Below are positions 1 to 4,659 of a DNA stretch of 5,034 bases, piece after piece. Every line of letters starts with the position of its first letter. Within the stretch, counting starts at the first letter, position 1. The position numbers and the translations under genes were made by a program. The notes below the pieces were generated by a model, which ran no database searches, was not told the origin of the DNA, and saw only the letters and a program-made list of their open reading frames with translations. This DNA comes from Syntrophomonas sp. Lineage in GTDB: Bacteria; Bacillota; Syntrophomonadia; Syntrophomonadales; Syntrophomonadaceae. Where the stretch lies: positions 1-5,034 of the forward strand of contig JAQVXF010000102.1 of NCBI GenBank assembly GCA_028709355.1, read 5' to 3'.

Positions 1-2
1 TT

Positions 3-962
3 ACCACCGAAACCGGGGCTGGTCAATGGGGCACCGCCCTATCGCTGGCCTGCAAACTGTTTGGATTAGAATGCATGGTTTATATGGTGCGGGTCAGCTA
101 CGAACAAAAGCCCTATCGGCGAATGATAATGAATGTATACGGAGCCAATTGCGTACCCAGCCCCAGCGATCTCACCGAGAGCGGTCGGTCGGAACTGGCC
201 AAGCATCCGGATACCCCTGGTACCTTGGCTATAGCCATCAGTGAAGCGGTCGAAGACGCCATGCAGCGGGCCGATACCCATTATTCACTGGGCAGCGTGC
301 TAAACCACGTCTGCGTCCACCAGAGCATCATTGGCCAGGAGGTCAAGCTGCAGATGGAGATGGTCGATGATTACCCCGATATAGTTATCGGATGCTGCGG
401 CGGGGGGAGCAATTTCGCCGGCATCGCATTTCCCTTCATCCCCGATAAATTGGCAGGCAAGAAAGTGCGCCTGTTGGGAGTGGAACCAGCCGCTTGTCCA
501 ACCCTGACCCGAGGGGTATTCGCTTATGACTTCGGCGATGTGGCGGGATTCACCCCGATGCTGAAGATGTGCACCCTGGGCCATGATTTCACTCCGGCGG
601 GGATCCATGCCGGCGGTTTGAGATATCATGGGGAGTCGCCCTTGGTCAGCCAATTGTATCAAGACGGTCTGATTGAAGCCACTTCGGTAATGCAGACAGG
701 AGTATTCGAGGCCGCCATGCTCTTCTCCCAGTCTGAAGGGATAGTGCCGGCACCGGAGTCTGCCCATGCAATCAGAACAGCAATAGACGAGGCATTGAAG
801 GCGAAAGAAGAGGGCGTGGCCAAGGCTATCGTCTTCAACCTGAGCGGTCACGGACAGCTGGACCTGTCGGCCTATGATAATTATCTGTCTGGACAGATGA
901 TAGACTATGCTCCTACCGATGAGGAGATTCAGACCAGCTTGAAGACCTTGCCCTCTGTTTAG
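3..962 (+). CDS. trpB2: Tryptophan synthase beta chain, TrpB2 type (5' truncated by window edge)
   Basis: This PLP enzyme joins indole and L-serine to make L-tryptophan in the cytoplasm. The window holds 319 residues read in frame from base 3. About 100 N-terminal residues, including the lysine that binds PLP, lie outside. The fragment opens with TTETGAGQWG, the TrpB active-site loop with its catalytic glutamate at fragment residue 3. It then shows the PLP phosphate-binding CGGGSN (about 132-137), HAGGLRYHG (about 202-210), which is typical of the TrpB2 branch rather than canonical TrpB1, SEGIVPAPESAHA (about 244-256) and the C-terminal NLSGHG (about 279-284). TrpB2 proteins are often encoded away from trpA and are thought to salvage free indole. 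No trpA follows here and a terminator comes directly after, which fits a stand-alone gene, although the upstream side is not visible. Confidence in the family is high; the salvage role is inferred. Confidence 0.95.
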   Translation, partial: TTETGAGQWGTALSLACKLFGLECMVYMVRVSYEQKPYRRMIMNVYGANCVPSPSDLTESGRSELAKHPDTPGTLAIAISEAVEDAMQRADTHYSLGSVLNHVCVHQSIIGQEVKLQMEMVDDYPDIVIGCCGGGSNFAGIAFPFIPDKLAGKKVRLLGVEPAACPTLTRGVFAYDFGDVAGFTPMLKMCTLGHDFTPAGIHAGGLRYHGESPLVSQLYQDGLIEATSVMQTGVFEAAMLFSQSEGIVPAPESAHAIRTAIDEALKAKEEGVAKAIVFNLSGHGQLDLSAYDNYLSGQMIDYAPTDEEIQTSLKTLPSV

Positions 963-986
963 AGGTAATCCGCTCCAGTCGCCAGC

Positions 987-1022
987 CCCGGATATCTGCT
1001 CAAAGGTATCCGGGTTTTGCTT
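987..1022 (+). terminator. Rho-independent terminator after trpB2
   Basis: CCCGGATA (987-994) pairs perfectly with TATCCGGG (1007-1014). The stem can extend inward by three more pairs (TCT with AGG, one of them a G-T wobble), leaving a six-base loop. TTTTGCTT follows at once. It starts 25 bases after the trpB2 stop and separates that gene from trmK. The T tract is short, so some read-through into trmK is possible. Confidence 0.8.
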
Positions 1023-1051
1023 ATCCGAATAAGTACTTGAGGTAATACAGG

Positions 1052-1765
1052 ATGTCTAAACTGACTGGGCGACTGGGTTTATTGGCGGAGATGATTACAC
1101 CGGGGCATACTGTCGCTGACGTAGGTGCTGACCACGCTCGATTAGCCTTGTACCTGGTTGAGGAGGGCGTCTCCCCTTGGGTGATAGTTAGTGAACTGGG
1201 GGAAGGACCGTGGGACCGGGCTCGCCAGGCACTGCTGCAAAGTCATGACCGAAAAAATATCGAACTGCGCCAGGGGGACGGACTGCAGGTGCTCTGCGCT
1301 GGTGAGGTGCAGGAGGTGGTGCTGGCTGGCATGGGCGGGGACACCATGGTCGATATCTTGGGCCACGATTGGGACAAAGCGGCTACGTTCCAACGATTTT
1401 TATTCCAGCCTATGACCAGGGTGGAGGTGTTGCGCCGGCATCTGAGCGAGCAAGGTTGGGGCATCGAGGACGAACGTCTGGTGCAGGAGGAGCAGCGTCT
1501 GTATATAGTGATCGCCGCCCGACCGGGGCTAGGGTTCAAGCCGTTAAACGAACTGGAATTGGAGGTCGGCCCCATAATCCTAAAAACTGACGATGATTTG
1601 AAAAAGGAATACATAAAGCGTAGGCTGCATAAACTACGGACTATTTATCATGACATGTTGGCCTCGCCGAAACCCGATATTCAGGCTGCCGCCCAGCTAT
1701 ATAATCAGCGGGTGTTACGATTGGAGGAGATCTTGAATGCCAGCCCCCGTGCAAGCCATAATTGA
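1052..1765 (+). CDS. trmK: tRNA (adenine(22)-N(1))-methyltransferase TrmK
   Basis: TrmK is a SAM-dependent Rossmann-fold enzyme that places m1A at position 22 in the tRNA D-arm. The 237-residue product has the usual family length (B. subtilis YqfN/TrmK is similar). Visible motifs are VADVGADHA (residues 21-29, SAM-binding motif I), the acidic SELGEGPWDRAR (47-58), which matches the family E/D-x-x-x-GP pattern, RQGDGL (73-78) and VLAGMGGDTM (90-99), the family hallmark following strand 4. The last 60 or so residues (about 175-232) are rich in charged and leucine residues, as expected for the C-terminal coiled-coil domain. The ATG at 1052 puts motif I at the normal distance from the N-terminus. 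The best ribosome site is a weak GAGG at 1039-1042. The 3' end overlaps the next gene by 29 bases, so the two are probably co-transcribed. In many Firmicutes this pair follows rpoD; here trpB2 sits upstream instead. Confidence 0.95.
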   Translation: MSKLTGRLGLLAEMITPGHTVADVGADHARLALYLVEEGVSPWVIVSELGEGPWDRARQALLQSHDRKNIELRQGDGLQVLCAGEVQEVVLAGMGGDTMVDILGHDWDKAATFQRFLFQPMTRVEVLRRHLSEQGWGIEDERLVQEEQRLYIVIAARPGLGFKPLNELELEVGPIILKTDDDLKKEYIKRRLHKLRTIYHDMLASPKPDIQAAAQLYNQRVLRLEEILNASPRASHN

Positions 1766-2852
1766 TATCCTGGAGGAACTCTTTCCACTCTATTTGGCCG
1801 CCAAATGGGATAATCCCGGGCTGCAGGTGGGGTCGTCGACTCAATCCGTTGCCAATGCCCTGGTCGTCCTCGACGTTGACGAGGGGGTGGTAGACTACGC
1901 TGCTCAAAATGGGTTTGAGCTGGTGATCACCCATCACCCTATCTTCTTCGCTCCTCTGAAGTCGATAGACTACGATGCGAGCCAGGGTCGTCTGGTTAAG
2001 CGAATCATAGAGGCAGGCCTCACCGTTTATTCAGCCCACACCAACCTGGATGCCGGAGCCCGGGGCCTGAACCAGGTGCTGGCGGAAAGATTGGGATTGC
2101 AGGACATTTCTCCCCTGGATCGGTATTACCAGGATAAGTTGATCAAATTGGTGGTCTATGTTCCCGCTTCTCATATTGAAGCGGTCCGGGCGGCGGTTCT
2201 CAGCGCCGGGGCTGGTCACATCGGCAGGTACCAGGATTGTTGTTTTATGAGTAAAGGTACCGGAAGTTTCCGGCCCCTGGCGGGCAGCCGGCCATTTATC
2301 GGGCAGGTAGGGGATTTAGAAGAGGTGGAGGAATATCGCCTGGAAACCGTGGTACCCCAACCTCGCCTCGCAGCTGTCTTGAACAAGATGAGCGAGGTGC
2401 ATCCATACGAGGAGATAGCCTATGACCTCTACCCCCTGGAGCGGGAAGGACCTACCTATAGCATGGGACGAACCGGTTATCTGGCTGAGACCGCAACCCT
2501 GCAACAGGTTTGCATTCAGGTCAAGCAGGCACTCGGTTTAAGCCATGTGGTGGTGGCGGGAGATTGGCAGAAGGCCATCAGCAAAGTGGGGGTAGTTAGC
2601 GGTGCCGGGGCCGACTTTGCCCTCCAAGCCAGGATGCAGGGATGTGATCTGCTGGTGACTGGAGATCTCAAATATCACCAGGCCAAGGACGCCCTGGACA
2701 TGGGACTGGCGGTGATAGATGCTGGACACGAAGGGACCGAGGGCATAATGTCGGCATTCCTGAGCCGGTTATTGTCTGAAGAGGTGGAAAGACGCGGCTT
2801 GTGCGTTAAAATTTTTTCCCGCGATAGCCGAAAAGTCCTGAATATATGCTGA
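1737..2852 (+). CDS. NIF3/DUF34 family dinuclear metal-binding protein (YqfO-like)
   Basis: This belongs to the NIF3 family (DUF34, YqfO/YbgI), toroidal hexamers with a two-metal site. Databases often call them GTP cyclohydrolase 1 type 2 homologues, but the physiological role is unsettled. At 371 residues it is the long form, with a PII/CutA-like domain inserted between the two halves of the core. Visible motifs are WDNPGLQVG (24-32), THHPIF (65-70, metal-ligand histidines 66/67), SAHTNLDA (99-106, ligand Asp105), insert motifs GAGHIGRY (158-165), GTGSFRP (174-180) and VHPYEEIAYDLYPL (221-234), VVSGAGAD (286-293), TGDLKYH (308-314) and DAGHEGTE (328-335), which keeps the HxxxE ligands His331 and Glu335. 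All expected metal ligands are present. The start ATG at 1737 lies inside trmK and has a strong GGAGGAG site at 1723-1729, seven bases away. Co-transcription with trmK is a classic Firmicutes arrangement. Confidence 0.95.
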   Translation: MPAPVQAIIDILEELFPLYLAAKWDNPGLQVGSSTQSVANALVVLDVDEGVVDYAAQNGFELVITHHPIFFAPLKSIDYDASQGRLVKRIIEAGLTVYSAHTNLDAGARGLNQVLAERLGLQDISPLDRYYQDKLIKLVVYVPASHIEAVRAAVLSAGAGHIGRYQDCCFMSKGTGSFRPLAGSRPFIGQVGDLEEVEEYRLETVVPQPRLAAVLNKMSEVHPYEEIAYDLYPLEREGPTYSMGRTGYLAETATLQQVCIQVKQALGLSHVVVAGDWQKAISKVGVVSGAGADFALQARMQGCDLLVTGDLKYHQAKDALDMGLAVIDAGHEGTEGIMSAFLSRLLSEEVERRGLCVKIFSRDSRKVLNIC

Positions 2853-3025
2853 TTTATTCGTATAATTAGTTAGAAACTAAGCGACAATGGGATTTGCGGG
2901 ATGAAGAATCGATTTAGCACCATTATTTTGGGATTTTAGATGTTGCAAAAAGAAGAAGAGTGGTAGAATCTTAACAGTGATGGGCCAATAAAATCAGCAT
3001 TCCCATGAAAAAACCGTAAAATTTC

Positions 3026-3047
3026 TTGAAAAATCCTGATTTTTCAA
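3026..3047. repeat. Perfect 10-bp inverted repeat upstream of HU
   Basis: TTGAAAAATC (3026-3035) and its exact complement GATTTTTCAA (3038-3047) are separated by CT. The two-base gap is too short for an ideal RNA loop, so a protein operator or a cruciform is as likely as a hairpin. An AT-rich stretch ending in seven Ts (to 3065) follows, so a weak AT-stem terminator for the upstream operon is another possibility. The left arm also supplies a possible -35 box (TTGAAA). Confidence 0.5.
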
Positions 3048-3066
3048 AAATATTTTAGTTTTTTTA

Positions 3067-3095
3067 GAAGGATTTGCCGATTTGATGGGGAATGT
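3067..3095 (+). promoter_or_regulatory. Sigma-H-like promoter upstream of HU
   Basis: GAAGGATTT (3067-3075), an 11-base spacer, then GGGGAATGT (3087-3095). Compared with the B. subtilis sigma-H pattern RnAGGAwWW, 11-12 bases, RnnGAATww, the -35 half is a full match and the -10 half has one mismatch (G at the first w). Transcription would start near 3102, about 33 bases before the HU start codon and ahead of the ribosome site. A second element with the same geometry lies at 4088-4116. The pattern match is seen directly; recognition by sigma-H is inferred. Confidence 0.6.
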
Positions 3096-3134
3096 AAACT
3101 TACGTCAAAAAAATATTAAAGGGAGGATTAAGTC

Positions 3135-3455
3135 GTGAACAAATCGGAACTTGTGAAGGCCTTAGCTGAGAAAGCGGAATTCACACAAAAAGACGCAGCC
3201 AAAGCTCTGGAGGCCATGGTAGCAACGATCCAGGATGCATTGGCAAAGGGGGACAAGGTCCAAATTATCGGGTTTGGCAGCTTTGAAGTACGTGATCGTA
3301 AAGAGAGAAAGGTCATTAGTCCGGCGACCCGCAAGGAGATCGTTGTTCCCGCTACCAAAGTTCCTGCATTTAAGCCCGGCAAATCCCTGAAGGAAGCCAT
3401 CGCTGTAAAACCGGCAGCCAAAGGTAAAAAGGCTGCTGCCAAAAAGAAGAAATAG
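3135..3455 (+). CDS. hup: HU-family DNA-binding protein with lysine-rich C-terminal tail
   Basis: HU is a small dimeric nucleoid protein that bends DNA without much sequence preference. The product is 106 residues: a normal HU core of about 90, plus a 16-residue tail from Val91 in which eight residues are lysine and the rest mostly alanine and glycine. The core shows the N-terminal MNKSELVKALAEK helix, the signature GFGSFEVRDR (46-55), the flexible beta arm (about 54-75) with the DNA-intercalating proline retained at position 63 (SPATRKE), and the closing VPAFKPGKSLKEAI (76-89). The arm tip normally reads NPxTG; here it is SPATR, so a basic residue replaces the glycine. Translation starts at GTG 3135, eight bases after GGGAGG. 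The gene stands alone between a sigma-H-like promoter and a terminator. Similar basic tails occur on HU of several bacterial groups and probably add non-specific DNA contacts. Confidence 0.96.
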   Translation: MNKSELVKALAEKAEFTQKDAAKALEAMVATIQDALAKGDKVQIIGFGSFEVRDRKERKVISPATRKEIVVPATKVPAFKPGKSLKEAIAVKPAAKGKKAAAKKKK

Positions 3456-3471
3456 CGGATTCAATAAACAG

Positions 3472-3504
3472 GAGGTGTGCTGAAACGGCATACCTCTTTT
3501 TTTT
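3472..3504 (+). terminator. Rho-independent terminator after HU
   Basis: GAGGTGTGC (3472-3480) pairs with GCATACCTC (3488-3496) through nine pairs, one of them a G-T wobble, across a seven-base loop. Eight Ts follow (3497-3504). It begins 16 bases after the HU stop codon and should efficiently end the HU transcript. Confidence 0.92.
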
Positions 3505-3651
3505 GGTGGACCGGGGGGATAGGTGAACCGGAATGGGGCGGCCAAAGGCCACTACAAAGTCAGGACGGAACAACATCTAATCCCGCCAGGGCTGCAGTAA
3601 CCACCGGGAATGCCAGTCCTTTTTGCTTGTCAGGGTGACAGCAAGTGAAGT
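3505..3651. other. Unassigned stretch between the HU terminator and the rnpB 3' end
   Basis: No gene is supported here. The GC content is higher than in the other gaps and several structures are visible. There is an imperfect direct repeat, GGTGGACCGG (3505-3514) and GGTGAACCGG (3522-3531). There is a GGCC-AAA-GGCC hairpin near 3540-3550. On the plus strand a nested fold pairs GGAC (3563-3566) with GTCC (3616-3619) outside TCCCG (3581-3585) with CGGGA (3605-3609), followed by TTTTT. A bulged hairpin at 3623-3644 lies just past the rnpB 3' end. Whether any of these is functional is unknown. Confidence 0.4.
3623..3644 (-). other. Bulged hairpin just downstream of rnpB
   Basis: On the minus strand TTGC-TGTCA pairs with TGACA-A-GCAA, giving nine pairs, one bulged A and a three-base CCC loop. 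It starts about eight bases after the rnpB P1 helix, where a terminator or a 3' processing structure would be expected. It is followed by an A run, not a T run, so it is not a standard intrinsic terminator for rnpB. Confidence 0.35.
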
Positions 3652-3993
3652 ATGCAAGTAAATCTATAAGCGGAGTTCTGTATTCGATAATCATCTATCT
3701 AGGATGCCAGTTGCCTGACACCTCCAGCGACCTAACCCGGGAGCGAGGCGGGCAACCTCATGGCTCCTCTATTCGGTCTTGCTCCGGGTGGGGTTTGCCT
3801 AGCCAGACAGTCGCCTGCCTGCTGGTGAGCTCTTACCTCACCGTTCCACCCTTACCAGGGAAATCCCTGGCGGTTTGTTTCTGTGGCACTATCCTTAGGG
3901 TCGCCCCCACTGGACGTTATCCAGCACCTTGCCCTGCGGAGCTCCGACTTTCCTCAGGTATTGACTACCCGCGACTATCCGATTTACTTGCGG
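3652..3993 (-). ncRNA. rnpB: RNase P RNA (bacterial type A)
   Basis: This is the catalytic RNA that, with the RnpA protein, removes the 5' leader from precursor tRNAs. Read on the minus strand, the 5' end GCAAGTAAATC (complement of 3981-3991) pairs perfectly over 11 bases with the 3' end GATTTACTTGC (complement of 3654-3664), forming helix P1 and fixing both ends. Conserved blocks follow in order: GAGGAAAGTCGG (3944-3955, 5' strand of P4), the GGTGAGGTAAGAGCTCACC hairpin (about 3823-3841), CACCCGGAGCAAGACCGAAT (about 3771-3790), CCTAGATAGATGATTATC (3686-3703) and ACAGAACTCCG (3671-3681, 3' strand of P4 and beyond). The order and wording closely follow the E. coli RNA, so it is type A, as in most Clostridia, not the Bacillus type B. 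The estimated length of about 342 bases is normal to slightly short. It is transcribed away from the membrane-protein gene. Confidence 0.97.
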
Positions 3994-3998
3994 CTATA

Positions 3999-4030
3999 AT
4001 TATACACGAATCAGATGTGTTCAACTACAA
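3999..4030 (-). promoter_or_regulatory. rnpB promoter with consensus -10 box
   Basis: On the minus strand a perfect TATAAT (complement of 3999-4004) ends about six bases before the predicted 5' end of RNase P RNA. The -35 box is less clear: TTGAAC (complement of 4019-4024) lies 14 bases upstream and TTGTAG (complement of 4025-4030) lies 20 bases upstream, neither at the ideal distance. The -10 is secure by position; the -35 is not settled. Confidence 0.7.
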
Positions 4031-4087
4031 TTCATCTAACCATAGAATGAATTTGTTCCTATTTTCTTAAAAAAAGTAAGAAGGACA

Positions 4088-4116
4088 GCAGGATATTGTC
4101 TGCATTTGGAGAATAG
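4088..4116 (+). promoter_or_regulatory. Sigma-H-like promoter upstream of the membrane-protein gene
   Basis: GCAGGATAT (4088-4096), 11 bases, then GGAGAATAG (4108-4116). The -35 half matches the sigma-H pattern RnAGGAwWW completely, and the -10 half matches RnnGAATww except for the last base. Spacing is identical to the element at 3067-3095. They share AG-AGGAT-T in the left half and TGG-GAAT in the right half, while the spacers differ. Transcription would start near 4123, leaving a leader of about 112 bases before the GTG at 4235. Confidence 0.65.
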
Positions 4117-4166
4117 ATAGTAGAGATTTAGTAACCGGGACGGGTAAGATTAACGTTCTTCAGTTG

Positions 4167-4195
4167 TTGTTTTACACTATCCCAAGCAATAGAAT
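4167..4195 (+). promoter_or_regulatory. Candidate sigma-A promoter upstream of the membrane-protein gene
   Basis: TTGTTT (4167-4172), a 17-base spacer and TAGAAT (4190-4195). The -10 box matches five of six consensus bases and the spacing is ideal; the -35 box keeps only the TTG. A start near 4202 would give a leader of about 33 bases. It could supply basal expression alongside the sigma-H-like promoter. Confidence 0.4.
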
Positions 4196-4234
4196 TGGTA
4201 TCAAGGCAATCTTCATATAGAGGGGGGTGAAAAA

Positions 4235-4576
4235 GTGCTAGCAATATTTGCTTCAGAGGCGGCAGGACATGCAGCTGGAGGGGAAGGGATATTTTATAAT
4301 CCAATAGTGCTCCTACTATCGGTTTTCTTGATAACTTATATATTTATCAAGTTTTGTTCCTGGGCGAAAAAATTCCAGTTGTCCGGGTCTTTGAAAAAGT
4401 GGGTATTCATTCTGACCGGACTCGGGATTGTAGTGTTCAATATTCTTTACAGCATGGGCAACAAGCAGGTTGCCACCAGCGGTGATTGGAGCGGTGCAAC
4501 CATCGCAGTATTAGCTTCATTGGCATGGGTCATGGTATTCTCGTTCGTGATCATGGCTGAGACCAAGCCCCAATAG
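4235..4576 (+). CDS. Small membrane protein of unknown function, three predicted helices
   Basis: I do not recognise this 113-residue protein. It has a short N-terminal segment rich in Ala and Gly with one histidine (ASEAAGHAAGGEG, residues 6-18), then three hydrophobic stretches at about 22-42, 56-75 and 87-108. A basic loop (WAKKFQLSGSLKKW, 43-56) lies between helices 1 and 2, and a polar loop (NKQVATSGDWSG, 76-87) between helices 2 and 3. By the positive-inside rule the first loop faces the cytoplasm, which places the N-terminus outside. No catalytic or metal-binding motif is visible. Translation starts at GTG 4235, four bases after an unusually strong GGGGGGTGA ribosome site (4222-4230). 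Codon use and composition resemble the neighbours. It is a single-gene unit with its own sigma-H-like promoter and its own terminator, which points to regulated expression during stationary phase or sporulation rather than partnership with the next gene. Confidence 0.85.
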   Translation: MLAIFASEAAGHAAGGEGIFYNPIVLLLSVFLITYIFIKFCSWAKKFQLSGSLKKWVFILTGLGIVVFNILYSMGNKQVATSGDWSGATIAVLASLAWVMVFSFVIMAETKPQ

Positions 4577-4587
4577 TTTCCGACCAG

Positions 4588-4615
4588 AAAAGACGGCTGC
4601 GGCCGTCTTTTTTTT
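4588..4615 (+). terminator. Rho-independent terminator after the membrane-protein gene
   Basis: AAAAGACGGC (4588-4597) and GCCGTCTTTT (4602-4611) form a perfect ten-pair stem with a TGCG loop. A run of eight Ts ends at 4615. It begins 11 bases after the stop codon and should insulate the next gene. Confidence 0.95.
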
Positions 4616-4659
4616 GTTAGAATGAGGATGATAATTTTAGGCTGGGAGACGATGGAAAT

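Larger units (their letters stand above)
2853..3134. other. AT-rich intergenic region between the NIF3-family gene and HU
   Basis: This 282-base gap has no convincing gene; the only short reading frames are a dozen codons or fewer and lack ribosome sites. It contains a small inverted repeat, TTAGTT/AACTAA with a three-base loop (2866-2880), a perfect AT-rich palindrome (3026-3047), the sigma-H-like promoter (3067-3095) and the HU ribosome site GGGAGG (3121-3126). Two weak sigma-A candidates are also present. One is TTGAAA (3026-3031) with AATATT (3049-3054), spaced 17. The other is TTGCAA (2943-2948) with TAGAAT (2964-2969), spaced only 15. No GC-rich terminator for the trmK/NIF3 operon is visible, so read-through into HU cannot be excluded. 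Confidence 0.6.

Noticed and set aside
300..851. Long minus-strand open frame inside trpB2
   Set aside because: It is a shadow of a clearly recognised gene, with no ribosome site or recognisable protein family.
2866..2880. TTAGTT/AACTAA hairpin just after the NIF3-family gene as a terminator
   Set aside because: The stem is only six AT-rich pairs and is not followed by a T run.
2901..2965. Two micro-frames (12 and 8 codons) in the gap before HU
   Set aside because: Neither has a properly spaced ribosome site or any recognisable sequence.
3073..3081. TTTGCCGAT as a possible Spo0A box upstream of HU
   Set aside because: It has two mismatches to TTTGTCGAA and lies across the -35 and spacer of the sigma-H-like element; such matches are frequent by chance.
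3645..4070. A 141-codon open frame on the plus strand across the rnpB locus
   Set aside because: It lies antisense to the RNase P RNA gene over nearly its whole length, has no ribosome site, and its composition follows from the conserved RNA structure.
4117..4234. Leader of the membrane-protein gene as a possible riboswitch
   Set aside because: I see only short inverted repeats, such as AAGA/TCTT around AACGT, and no conserved riboswitch core or terminator/antiterminator pair.
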